From the NCBI GenBank assembly GCA_963693085.1, contig OY856413.1, positions 107,315,501 through 107,379,500 on the forward strand: a stretch of 64,000 nt of DNA. The letters are read 5' to 3'. Below the pieces are notes generated by a model, which saw only the letters and a program-made list of their open reading frames with translations, was not told where the DNA came from and searched no databases. The position numbers and the translations under genes were made by a program. Positions 46,990 to 58,900 of this stretch are shown in pieces (position 1 is the stretch's first letter; every line of letters starts with the position of its first letter). The DNA is from Alisma plantago-aquatica (Eukaryota > Streptophyta > Magnoliopsida > Alismatales > Alismataceae).

Positions 46990-49079
46990 GTACCCTTTCA
47001 TCGAGGATTTCGAATATAGATCTCAACAAGTAGTAGGTCAACCCTTCAAGTAAGATCCCAAATCATCAAGATTGGATCAAGGGTCAAAATCATGATGTTT
47101 AGAATATCATGTTTCATGATTCAAGATTTGGGTTATTCATTCGTATTTTACCTTGGGGTTAGGTCATTCACTTATGGTCAACAATTCAAGATGTTCAACA
47201 TTATACAAATGTCAAGATTATTTCAAGTGTGAATGACCCACCTAGGTATTCTAGATACATGTGTTAACCCTAATTATCATGGTCAATATGCAAGTTATTA
47301 GATCATCCTCTTGATAGGTTATCATCATTGGTGTTGAAGATTAGATCAAGTTTTGATCAGTATAAGGAGTAAACCAGAGATCAAGTATTAGGTTAATAGA
47401 TAAAAATATGCCACAAGATTTAGATCAATCATATTATCAAGATATCATCAAAATTATCTTCAAGGCATATGATTCACATTCAAAAGTGGCTAAGACAGCA
47501 ATATTAGGTCTAGTCTAGTAAAGTATAATTTAGTGTCTCAAGATAATCATCAGAGTCAAGATATAATGTTTACAAAGTCTAATCACAAAATAGAGTCATA
47601 TAGACTAATTAAATAATAAAGAGATCAAAATTTAGGTATATCTGTGAACATCATTTGGAATAAGGTTTGAAAAATATTTTCAATAAATTTATTCGGTTTT
47701 TCTGATCAAGATTGACTATTTATTTGTACATTTTGGAGCTATGAATCATGAGATATCATTTTTGCAAGAATCAAGAAATTAATTTGAATATTGAGTAGAG
47801 AGGGAGGTATTTATCAATAAAAAGGTAGCCGAGAAAAGACGTCGGCCATTGGATCCTTTGGTCAGCCTTGACCAGTGTAGAAGATCAGCAACTGAGATTG
47901 TACCACACAGGCGCACAACTCACTTATCTAAGGATCCAGTTCAGTCCTTGGTTCATTGGGCTTAAGGCTGATTTGGATTTGGGTCTTCGTCACTTCGGTC
48001 TGTGTTTGACTCCTCTAGACCGACCAATTTGGGGACTTGTCTCTCCATTCTAGTTTCTCGCAAGTCTAGAAATGAGGAGGAGTAGGGTCACTAGTGTAGA
48101 GGATCTCTGGGAGTAGGGAGCTCCGTTAGTGATAGTGAGGTGGCCGTCTAAGTTCGTTGTGACCCCGCGGAGCAGGGGGTGGTCAAAAGGAGGCTGGCGG
48201 TGTGAGGGATAAATGCCCCAAAAAAACATACACGGTGGAACTGCCTAGAACAGGAGAAGAAGGGAGGGGAAATGGGGGTGCTCAAGACCAAACGAGAGAG
48301 CAATAATGAGGGTTGTACTTAGGAATGGTGATGGCAATCCTCGAGGAGTGTTTATATAACATTGAGGACTAGGGTTAGTCTAGCTCGAGATTTGAAGAAT
48401 GGCCATGGCCGCCAGAGTTGGAATAGAAAGTCAGGAACTCATTTTGGTGGTGAGGCAGAGCAATAAAGGGGGTCAAACTTTGGTTTGATGAGTTTGAATT
48501 TGCGATACCAAGGTTTTTGTTCGATTAAAATTTCAAAATGAGGTTGTGAGCGGGAGATTGGCCATTAAGGATGCCTTGTCTCCTCCCCACAATCAGCGGG
48601 AGGTAGGAAACAACATCCTGGCCACTCAATGAGGCCTCTGATCCATGAGAACCTGATCTGAGGGCCAAGGTTCACCCCTTAAGCAGTCCACAAATTGCTG
48701 ACTTGGAAAAGGCCTAAATAAGAAGCAAATAAATGGTTTTTTAGTCCATTATCTTCAACAAATCATAGTAAATAGTAGGAGTGTCCAAACGCAATGATTT
48801 TTGGACCATATCTTCAAAAAAAATTGAAGAACCATTAGAAAAAGTTTGAAGACCAGAAAACGAAGTTTGATGGAAAAATTTGCTTCTTTGGACAAAGTAA
48901 TGAATTAATCAAATTTGTGGTGTTTTCATGTGTAAAAAATTCACATTGATCGCCATATTTTGAATTTGAGTCTCAACATTAATTACGAAGCCAAGAAAAA
49001 TGATTTAGGACCATGAGTGAGTATAATGAGGTCAAAAGAGTAATTTCTTTATTCTTATGCTAAAATCCACTTTGTCACA
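46990..49079 (-). repeat. 3' LTR of outer element, second segment
   Basis: Continues the outer LTR after the nested insertion. Its first part (46995-47252) matches 51950-52191 of the partner LTR. It ends TTTGTCACA, which on the minus strand is the LTR start TGTGACAAAG. A GC-richer block near 47830-48250 holds short chance frames. Confidence 0.85.
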
Positions 49080-49099
49080 TCCTTCCCTCCTTAAAAAGG
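49080..49099 (-). other. Polypurine tract of outer element
   Basis: The minus strand reads TTTTTAAGGAGGGAAGGA directly before the LTR start. Its last bases (GGGAAGGA) resemble the nested element's tract (GGGGAAGGA), suggesting related elements. Confidence 0.85.
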
Positions 49100-51115
49100 A
49101 ATTGTGTACCAAAAATTCAAAAACATCCTAAAAATTGGGATTATCCAAATCCAGATCACGTCCTCAAATACTAGATATAATCAAAATCATGTCCTCAAAA
49201 TTCAAGTAGTCCAATGATTCCATGTTCCATATCATAACCAACTTGGTACCAACATCATTTCCTCATCGAGCAATTGAGTATCAAGGTCATTACATATATT
49301 ATTCAAAGTTATTATATGAGTCACAAATATGGAGAGCATCCTATTGATCACAAATTTTGGAGAGGTAATATGTTAGGTCAAACAAATAGATTCCTTGAAT
49401 CAAGTGTGCAAGGTGACCTTCAATCCCAATATTTCAGGGTCCTAGCCTCTATGTTGGCCTAGGTGGGGTTATACACCCATGATTTGAGATTTCATATTTC
49501 AACAAATTTTGAGACAACAACATACTTTCAATATCATGATTTTCGAGTTCCAAATCAATGGAATGTCCCACCCTAGTCCTAATGAGAGATAAAACCTAAG
49601 TCAAAATTGAGAGATTCAAAATAGTCATCATTTCAAAATTTTCAAATTTGGGATTTTGAAGTCATTAGTCAAATATCTAGGGTGATCTCAAGGTTCGTAT
49701 CATGTTTCAAATTTTGTACATAAATATCAAGAGTTGAAGTTTAGACATTAAAATCATATGTATAAATATTCCAAAGCTAGGGTTTAGATTCTTATTTAGA
49801 CATTGGGGAAGATCACTCATCTATATTCAATTTCGAGCAACAATATTCAAGCAAAATTTGAGCATTATATCAACATTTCATTATCATGGTATCCAAGGTT
49901 GATGAATGGTTTATCCCTAGGTCTATTTAGGGAGTCAACCACAAGATATAGTCAACATTATCATATTTCATGATCATCATTAAATCAAGATTCAGGATTG
50001 AGTATCCACCATGGTTTTAACCTATTAGGCTTAGGTCAACCAATCCAAATCGGATGAAAGGGGATACCTTTCCAAACTATAAATAATCAACAAAATGAAA
50101 ACTTAGAGGTAGTCATAATAGGGATGTGACCTAGATTAGGGGAGTCATGAGTCAACTACCACCCTAATCTAGCACATTACCTACATTAATCATTATCCAC
50201 TGAGCTTATTTAAATAGGGAGAGTATCAATGATCCAATCGTATATATCAAGTTCATAAGATCAAAAGTTCATGATAATAGGGTAATAATGTCAAGATTTG
50301 CATTCCTTTCTTTCATGATCAAGGTAGTGATATAATTTGGAAATTGGTGCATGATTTAGGTCTATGCTCATCATATCAAAATTGAGATTTAAAAGGCATC
50401 AATAGTTCTAGACTTAGTCACTTGATGACATAATCATGATGTGCATCAAATAGGGACAATGTTTACTTAATGATGTTTGAGTTTTAATCAATAATAGGGC
50501 AACCTAGAAATTTAATATAATAGAGACATCATCAACAATGAGTTATAAGGTATAAGTCCATATTTCACCAAATCAAAATCATTAATATTTATCTCAAACA
50601 TAGCAAACATGTAGTCAAGCTTAAAGTGAGTTTGCATGATATTAGGGTTCATACATGAGTATTTTATTCCAAGATTCATCGATCAAAACTGAGTTTTCAA
50701 ATTAAGGTCAGATCATGGTATCAACTTTCAAATTTTTCTATTGATATTCATTTTTCCCATGCATAAGCTATCCAAAATCGAGACAACTTGTGGTAAATAG
50801 TCACTAGAGAAGGACCACATGAGGAGATGAGAAGACTACCCAATCTTCATCTACATGGATGGCTTAGGTAGTCCTTAATGAAGAGATGAGAGGTTAGACG
50901 ACTCTTTAGGTTTGAACAGAGAATCTTTAGGTCCAATTCTGGATCAATTAAGGCCAGGTAGAGTGGGGAATCTCAGCCACCGTGAAGATGGATAGGAGAA
51001 ATTATGATGTTACCCCAAGCCTAAACACCTCAATTTTCACCATTATGAATTTCAGGGTTTCTGGTGTTCAAGAGACTCAAGAAATTATTTACTTAAAGTA
51101 TTTGGGAGTGTGCAT
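49100..51115 (-). other. Interior of outer element, non-coding
   Basis: About 2 kb, AT-rich, with many repeats of ATCAAGATTC-like words and no coding signature in any frame. Confidence 0.75.
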
Positions 51116-51127
51116 GCTCTGATACCA
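51116..51127 (-). other. Primer binding site, initiator Met tRNA (outer element)
   Basis: The minus strand reads TGGTATCAGAGC, two bases after the end of the right LTR. It is a perfect match to the common plant primer site and fixes the orientation. Confidence 0.94.
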
Positions 51128-51129
51128 AC

Positions 51130-52191
51130 TGCCACAGAACTGTTCTTACGTCAATCCCAATCCTACTACCTAAATAGCAGTAAAAGGATTAAAGTGCCCG
51201 TCCCTGAGTGGCTCGATAGGATCTCACACACTGACATATATAAGAAATAATAACTCAAAAAATGGATATTTAAAGAACAAACTAACCCAACAGAGGAGAT
51301 ATAGCCGATTTATCCTTGTCATCATAGTATATAGAGTGCGGAAGTGATCTAGTCAATGCATATTTATTTTACCTAAAATCAAGAAAACTGAGACACAATC
51401 ATGCAATTACATTGTACGCTATCAAGTAAAATGGTTTATAGTAAAAGAGTATACATGGCAGGACTTATATTCAAAAGTATAATAAGAAATTTCCAAAATC
51501 CAATATTTATTTGACAAGATGTTTATTCCAAACAATTCAATTTCTCCTACAATTTCCCATCATGTTGTAATCGAGAAGCATGCTTATATATTTTGTGTGA
51601 CTCTATCTCCCCAACACGATGGGGGAGGTCACTGGAATCCTTCTCTCCATATGAGGTAGCAGACCAATGTACTAGTCCCACCTCTGAATGAGGAGGGCGC
51701 TTGCACTCAATATCAACATTATCAACATTATCAACATTATCAACATCATCATCATTATCAATATACAAGCAGTCATAATGGGCAATATTATTTATGTTCT
51801 CATTTTTTCTCAAAACATAATATAGGAAAAATAGAAGACTAATCAGTAGGGAACAGTAGCTCAAACAAGTATATAGCCAAGTATACAATTAAGAGATACA
51901 TAAAAGTATCTTCAATACAACCAAGGAGGAGATATAATAGCATACCTTTCACTAAGGATTTTGAGTATAGATCTCAACAAGTAGTAGGTCAACCCTTCAA
52001 GTTAGATCCTAAATCATCAAGATTGGATCAAGGGCCAAGATCATGATGTTTAGAATATCATGTTTCAAGATTCAAGATTAGGTTTACTCATTCCTATTTT
52101 ACCTTGGGGTTAGGTCATTAATTTATGGTCAATAATTCAAGATGTTCAACATTATACAAGTGTTAAGATTATTTCAAGTATGAACGACCCA
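51130..52191 (-). repeat. 5' LTR of outer element, truncated
   Basis: Matches the left LTR from its start to GACCCAC, where the left copy continues CTAGGTATTC but this copy passes into a CACTA-type terminus. The missing 1.8 kb is not found after 60186. Confidence 0.88.
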
Positions 52192-52515
52192 CACTACAGG
52201 AAAACTTAGCAATAACGGTGGAAAAAGTTGGTCGTAAATGTGAATAAGTTTGTCGTTAAAACTATTAGCGATGAGAAAAAAAAGTCATCGCGTCTTGTCG
52301 TTATTGGTCTTGCCGTTAATAAAAATAACGAAGAAAAATTTTAGTTCGTCGCTAATACAAATCACGACGACTTATATAGTGAAATTAAATGGCTGACGTT
52401 GATACTATTTGCGACCACACAAACTTGTCACTGATACTAGTAACGACGACTAACATGCTTGATAACGAAGGTCAACAACGACGTCTTTTTTCCGTCGTAA
52501 ATAGCTATAGTGACA
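52192..52515. repeat. Left CACTA terminus and subterminal repeats
   Basis: TIR CACTACAGGAAAAC followed by repeated short words on both strands: TCGTTAAAA, GTCGTTATT, TAACGACGAC, GTCGTAAAT. Such motif clusters are where CACTA transposases bind. They stop at about 52515. Confidence 0.75.
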
Positions 52516-52979
52516 AAAAAATACTAAATTCCTAAATTTGTCCATCACGTTTGCAACACACTTGGATCCTCACCTAAGAAACATGAACACGTATACATGC
52601 ATGGATTTCTCCATAGACAAGAGGGACCACAATTTCAAAAAATGCAGGATGTGACACTAGGAACGAATAATTTATAAGTAAATAAAAATGTTGATTTATA
52701 TAAATATTTTGACATATATTAAACTTTATGCATAAACACACAAATTGATATAAATAAATCATCCATGAAGGCAATCTCCATGGAATCCAGCCAACAATCA
52801 ACATATACAATATATCCACAAGTCAGAGTACAAATTAACTCAACAAATATATTAAGATCCTTAATTATAAAATTGTTGCAGTAAGAATATATGGAATGGT
52901 AAAATCTGGGGAAGCAAAATTTTGTAGGCAATAGTTTTCTTTGTTTATGTAAGTAATGGAGAACATGTACTATTTTGAG

Positions 52980-53150
52980 GAAGAATGAGAGGGGGTAAAG
53001 AAATATGTTGGCGGTGATGGAGAAGATGAAGAATAAGGTGTCTTGGAGGTTGAGAGGTAAGAAAGAGAAGAGGAATACATTCAAGTGTTACTTAAGATGC
53101 ATGGACAAGAGAAGAGTAGGGGAGATGGAGATGTAGAGAAGCAAGGAAAG
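52980..53150. repeat. Dispersed duplication, copy 1
   Basis: Shares GATGGAGAAGATGAA, then TTGAGAGG..AAGAAAGAGAAGAGG and AAGTGTTACTTAAGATGCA, then GGGGAGATGGAGATGTAGAG with 56096-56335. The copies are close in sequence. Confidence 0.85.
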
Positions 53151-53728
53151 AGGAGGCATAAGGATGAACTTTTTACTACTTTTGTTGTGATAAGAAAATA
53201 AGGATGACAACACTTTTCTATTAAGTGGACATGTCAGAGGCATGTTCTTCGTGTGTCCAAGCATATCCATGTCAGAAACGTGTCAGACACAGACACATCA
53301 ACCTCTAGGTAGATAATACAACTTTAAAATTCTATTGTGTGATCACTTATCATAAGACTTAATCTATGAATGTATATTACATGTATGATTGATAAAGACC
53401 GGAATAAATTTATGTTTCAAAATCTAGTTCAATGCACATATTTATAAAATGATAAGGTCGGACATTTTCTAATTTAATGATCTTTGTTCAGAAGTGAAGA
53501 ACGTATAGAAATGAGAGTACTTACTTTTTCAATGCCCATGTTTGATGTTTCTTGTACTAAGGAAATGAGGGGCTCATAGAAGTGAAGAACATATAGAAGA
53601 AAACCATATATAGTCCAATCCCACAACTACGTGCAACATATCTGGTGAATATCAATTGTCATCAATTAATGATAAATGAGAACCTACAATAGAAATTTCA
53701 ATGTATTTGAATCATAATGCATGAAATG

Positions 53729-53772
53729 CACATATATCTGGATGTGCATCGGACACATAAAGCTGAATGTGC
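53729..53772. repeat. Palindromic minisatellite, 2 units
   Basis: Two units of the CACAT-N(7-8)-ATGTG type, about 26 bp apart, beside cassette copy 1. Confidence 0.85.
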
Positions 53773-53819
53773 AACATGGACACAGACACGGGAGGGACAT
53801 GGTCACGAGACACAGTGAT

Positions 53820-53889
53820 TTTAAAAAATATAGGACACGAACACGACATACACATTTAAAAAATATAGGACACGAACACGACATACACA
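53820..53889 (+). repeat. Perfect 35-bp tandem duplication
   Basis: Two identical adjacent 35-bp units (53820-53854 and 53855-53889) containing AAAATATAGGACACGAACAC. No divergence, so it is recent. Confidence 0.95.
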
Positions 53890-54562
53890 TTTATACACTT
53901 CCCAGAGGTGATCAATTCTTTGAGAAGCTACTGCTCGGGGATGTCAGTTCGTTGTCCAAAGAGAAAGAGGTTGCCCTTGTAGATGGTCATTGCTAAGTTA
54001 ACATGTCTAGCCAGAGTTATTGTGTGTTGATGGGAGCGAGATGGATTGGATATGTGTGAGAAGGATCGTAAGTTGATCAGTGTGAGCAGTACCGTAAGTG
54101 AGTGGGGGTTCACATACCAACAGTTATAAAAGTGAGATTTTTTCTGGACATCTAAAGATGTGACTTCTAATACAGTGCATACAAGTCATAGGTACAACCA
54201 AGTGGTTCAACATAGATTATTTACATGTATGAGTACTCGATATAAATTGTAAGATATAATTTGTATGTTTACTATGAATTGTCAAATCTATTTTATATAT
54301 CTATTATGAACAGATGAAAAATACTTACATTCACATATTTAATATGTATAAATGAAGGGCACTTACTTTGTTTGATTTTTTTTTGCACCAAAGAAATGAG
54401 GTGACCATAGAAGTGAAGAACGTATAGAAGAAGACAACCATATATAGTCTAGTCCCACAAGTACATGCCACATATCATGTGAATATCAATATTCATCATT
54501 TAACAATAAACGAGAACCTGCAAAAGAAAGTTCAATGAATTAGAAACATTATACATGAAATG

Positions 54563-54678
54563 CACATATCTCTGGATGTGCATCGGACACATAAAGCCGA
54601 ATGTGCAACAGACACATATCTCCGGATGTGCAACGGACACATTTTCCGCATGTGCTACGGGGCATATTTTCCATATGC
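54563..54678. repeat. Palindromic minisatellite, 5 units
   Basis: Units start at 54563, 54589, 54613, 54638 and 54662, a regular 24-26 bp period. Each is CACATATCTCCGGATGTG-like: CACAT and ATGTG arms around a 7-8 base centre, followed by CAACGGA-type linker. Confidence 0.93.
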
Positions 54679-54871
54679 TCACTCAAAAACCAAAATAGCA
54701 TATACATTGTGCGTTGAAAAACAAAACGACATGTGTTTAGAAGTTTAGGGGTTAGGGAGGGGTTTCCAAGAAGTGTTTTAGTAAAAGACTCCACTCAATC
54801 TTTTTCCATGTAAATCATCAAAAAAACCTGAAAATGCAAAGAAACATATGAACATATAGTGAAAGCAACTA

Positions 54872-54874
<3 letters not shown>

Positions 54875-54918
<44 letters not shown>
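54875..54918. repeat. (AT)n microsatellite
   Basis: About 22 uninterrupted AT units. Confidence 0.97.
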
Positions 54919-54920
<2 letters not shown>

Positions 54921-56095
54921 AAAAAATATAATGAGTTAGTTCGTGATTGAAAACTTACTTGTTTGTAATAGAAGGCCATCACAAAAGGGGAAGCATCTCC
55001 ATATATATCAGATTTATAATAATTTAATTTGTTGATAGGTGAAATGATAATTTGATGAATCATGACATTGATAGAAGACCCATCACAAACTTGTGCTTGG
55101 TTTATTTTTTACCAATGAAAAGGAACTTCTTGTAATAGTTAAGAGTAAATAGAAGAAGAAAACCTTGTCTAGCTTAGTCCCATAACTAAATATGCAATAT
55201 ATTAGTCATCATCATTTAATGAGAAATGAAACCTACAAAAAAAATTCAGATGCATTAGAAACACTATTTACGAAATGCACATAAAAATTCAGATGCATTA
55301 GAAGGTAAATAATTTCTTTCATAAGTGATCACCTCCTTTGAAATGACATATGCTATCAATAAGGATGTCTTTCGAGTGAAGAATACATTATGGATTGCTA
55401 AGATACTCATACAAGCACGATAGAGGAAGCATCTCCGTATAAGATTTATCATAATTTGATTTGCAGAGAAAGTAATACTCTTCTTTGGAAGAAGAAAACT
55501 GTCAAAAGCAAGAAATACGTTATATTGAAACACATAATAAAAATAAGGTTGGACTCTATTACCATTATCTTTGTATGGATAAGATATCGACTGATTCTGT
55601 TTGTATAAATGTGTAAGTTCTCAACTGTGTGCGGTGGGACAGAGGAAGTTGTAAGGGTAAAAATAGCACATGTGATGTCGATGTCTATGTGACAGGGTCG
55701 CATGCAATGTAAATATGTCATATGCTTATTTAAGGTGTATATGACCTTAGTTGTGGTCTCAAAAGACATTGGAAATGGAAATATACTTAACTAAAGCATC
55801 AGTTAGCCTCTTCATACTTAGCTACTGGTCGGGTGATGTGGTTGAGAAGCGGTGTTGGAGATCGCGCCAAATGGTAACACATGATCAAAGCATTAATTGC
55901 ATGTATGAGTACTTAATTCAACTTAATTGACCATCATCATGGTACTTATTAGTTAACTTTGGAGTGGGTCATAACTCTGAAGTTCGCAAGGGGGAGGCAA
56001 CAACTATACTACTCACATCTCTAGCATTACGATCAACTCCGACGACCTTATTGGCGGCCAGAAGGAAGCATGTCCTACGTAGCACCCGTGAGTAT

Positions 56096-56335
56096 CCACG
56101 ATTGAGAGGGAAGAAAGAGAAGAGGCATACATTGAAGTGTTACTTAAGATGCACAGGAAAGAGATAAGGAGGGGAGATGGAGATGTAGAGAAGCAAGAAA
56201 AGAGGTAGGAGGAAGAATGAGAGGGTGTAAGGAAATATGTTGGTGGTGATGGAGAAGATGAAAAATAAGGTGCCTTGGAGATTGAGAGGGGAGAAAGAGA
56301 AGAGGCATACATTTAAGTGTTACTTAAGATACATA
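56096..56335. repeat. Dispersed duplication, copies 2 and 3
   Basis: Two tandem-like copies of the block seen at 52980-53150. The shared ATTGAGAGGG..AAAGAGAAGAGGCATACA start is at about 56099 and 56279, a 180-bp period, each followed by AAGTGTTACTTAAGAT. Confidence 0.88.
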
Positions 56336-56880
56336 GCCAATTTGAAACTTCTGTCGTAGGAATTATTAGGTGAGCAGACATCAATTCGTGTAGGAAGCGG
56401 CTGCACTGGCCGCTTTCTTAATCGTTGGTCCTGTTTTATAGAATTGTTCAATGCACTTAGTTAATTATAAGGTTCAATACCTTATGATTTATATAGCTAT
56501 GTTCTGAACAACTAAATATGTGACTAAAAAATTATATAGTGTAGACAATTAATACGTGCAGCTAAGTGTATTCAACATAGATTATTATAATGTTAAAATA
56601 CTAAATTTATATCAATTCTGATAGGAAAAAAGAATGAGTACTCACAGTTGTATATTTTAATGAGTAAGAAAAGAGTACTTACCTTTTGATTGCACATATT
56701 TGGTTTATCTTGATCTATAGACAATGAGACACTCGTAGTGAAGAATAAGTGGAAGAAGAAAACCATTTATAGCTAAATCCCATAATAGAGTGTAATATAT
56801 AATCTGAATACCAATCACCATCACCATAAATGAAACCTACAAAAGAGATTTTAAGTATTAAAAACACAATTCATGGAATG

Positions 56881-57047
56881 CACATATCTCCGGATGTGTG
56901 TCGGACACATAAAGTCGAATGTGCAACGGACACATATCTCCGGATGTGCAAACAGACACATTTTCCGCATGTGCAACAGACACATATCTCCGGATGTGCA
57001 ACTAACACATTTTCTGCATGTACAACGGGGCATATTTTCCATATGCT
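56881..57047. repeat. Palindromic minisatellite, 7 units
   Basis: Units start at 56881, 56906, 56931, 56957, 56981, 57006 and 57030, the same 25-bp family as 54563-54678. The following 130 bp (to about 57180) are also shared with 54680-54810, so the array was duplicated together with its flank. Confidence 0.93.
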
Positions 57048-57348
57048 CACTCAAAAACCAAAACAACATATACATTGTGCGTTGAAAAACAAAACGGCAT
57101 GAATTTAGAAGTTTAGGGGATAGGGAGGGGTTTCCAAGAAGTGTTTCAATACAAGACTCCACTAAGTCTTTTAATGGATGTGACATTCTTTTCTTGCATC
57201 AAAGAATTTTTTGTGTGTTAATGGAAGAATGAATCGAGAAGAAAATAATATATAGCTCTTTCCATAATGAGTGTGCACATATCATATGAATAGAAATCAT
57301 CATCACATATATAAAACTATGTACCTACAAAAAATGATATATTAGGGG

Positions 57349-57416
57349 CACATATCTCTGAATGTGTAATGAACATATAACTTCAGATGTGCAACGAATA
57401 CATTTTCCGCATGTGC
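57349..57416. repeat. Palindromic minisatellite, 3 units
   Basis: Three more diverged units (near 57349, 57373 and 57399) beside cassette copy 5. Confidence 0.85.
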
Positions 57417-58436
57417 AACAAATATTAATGGCTTATATCGATATAACGAGTACTCACAGTTGTATATTTCGATGAGTAAGAAAAGAGTACTTACCTTTTG
57501 AACCAAAGACAATGAGACACTCGTAGTGAAGAATAAGTGGAAGAAGAAAACCATTTATAGCTAAATCCCATAACAGAGTGTAACATATAATCTGAATACC
57601 AATCACCATCACCATCACCATAAATATCAACACAGAAACCTGAAAATCAACACAGAAACCTTAAAATCAAAAGAAATATAAAAAAATGGGACATATATGC
57701 AGAGTGACTATGATTATATATAAGAAAAAAACATTGGGACATATATCATTGTATATCCACTTTGTAGATGCTGAATGTTACTTCTTCAAATAATACATTG
57801 TTGTTGTATGTATCATTTATTGTATGGGGAAATTCCAAGAGAAACACATCATTGTATATCCACTTATGTTAAAATAGAAATTAGAATATGTTTCTTGTTT
57901 GAAGCAATACCTCTTGGCATGAGTTTAAATGAGTAAAGATCTAAACCTATTTCTCAAAATTGTATATTAATTTGTGCAATTACATATTTATACCCTAAAA
58001 CTTTAAATCAGTTCAAATTTCTAGAATGCAATCTAAAATCATATAAGCATAAACTCCAACGAAGCACACATGTAATGGTTTAACACAAGCACATTACATA
58101 ACAATAAAGACTAACAAAACATACAAAAGATGCATGCATGACTCAATGGTCCAAAACAAACACTAAAGAAGCATGTGACTCATGTCCAACACATGCAACA
58201 AAATAGAACATCAAGAGAATGTAATCAGTAAATATGTAGTACTGTCCAGCAATCTGTGTTTTAAAAAGTGGTATGCGCTATGCGTTCGGAGAGGTCACCT
58301 TGTAGAGTATATGCGAAATGCGGGAGTATATGCGGGGGTATATGCGCTTTCAGAATTTCTAAAATAAATTAATTATTATATATAAATTAATCACATAATT
58401 GCATATTTAATTTGTACAATCACATATTTAGACCTC

Positions 58437-58900
58437 AAAAACTTGAGATAGATTCAAATTATCAATTATGAAGTTGAGAATAGGCGAAGGCAATGGATCG
58501 ACACTCAACAGTAAAATTGAGAAATGTAATGGGAAATAGGGGATGGTAAAATTGGGAAATGTAATTGGAAATATAAGAAAGGGAGATTGGAAAATGGAAG
58601 AGGAATAACAACTCATGGATGACAGTAAAATTTGGAGTTGAGGGGGTAGGACAATGGGATGTGAATGAAGGAAATCAAATTGAGAAATGGAAAAAAGGGA
58701 AAAAGGGAGATGGGGAATGGAAAACGGGTAATGGAAGAAGAAAGAGAAATATGGAAATGGAAGATAGAACCAGAGAAGGAGAAAAAGAGGGAGTTTGGGG
58801 ATCGACAGTAGGTGGGAATGAGGGGAATAGAAAGAAAAGAAGGGGGAAAGGGGAATCCGAAAATAAAATTAATGTCAGGAAGATTATATTAAGAAGTAAC
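58437..58900 (+). repeat. Purine-rich low-complexity stretch
   Basis: The plus strand is dominated by GGGAAATGGAA and GAGAAAGGGGG words. Long frames on both strands (58619-58930 and 58675-58902) follow from this composition and are not convincing genes. Confidence 0.7.

Larger units (their letters stand above)
35213..52191 (-). mobile_element. Outer minus-strand large-LTR retrotransposon, hosting a nested element
   Basis: A non-autonomous LTR element transcribed leftwards. Its 3' LTR is split: 35213-36025 and 46990-49079 (about 2.9 kb in all), with the 36026-46989 element inserted in between. The interior is 49080-51129, with the polypurine tract beside the left LTR and the Met-tRNA primer site beside the right. 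The 5' LTR starts at 51130 but only its first 1.06 kb is present before the CACTA-type end at 52192. By eye the LTRs differ by about 10% near the start. The interior (2 kb) codes for nothing, as in the element at 10414. Confidence 0.88.
53517..57660 (-). repeat. Array of six exon-like cassettes (minus strand)
   Basis: Six diverged copies of a 150-200 bp block, near 53517-53700, 54357-54530, 55100-55240, 56676-56850, 57186-57340 and 57480-57660. Read on the minus strand, several begin after a CTTTTGTAG or TGTAGGTTT acceptor-like site and end at an AAAG|GTAAGTACTC donor-like site. The shared core translates in one frame as WFSSS-type peptides: LDYIWLSSSIRSSLLW in copy 2, LDYIWFSSICSSLL in copy 1, and FSYKWFSSSTYSSLRV in copy 6. 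Some copies have stops. Function unknown. Confidence 0.6.

Noticed and set aside
54875..54918. Replication origin or regulatory AT tract
   Set aside because: A plain AT microsatellite; nothing else supports a function.
54563..57047. CRISPR-like array
   Set aside because: 25-bp palindromic units follow each other without unique spacers.
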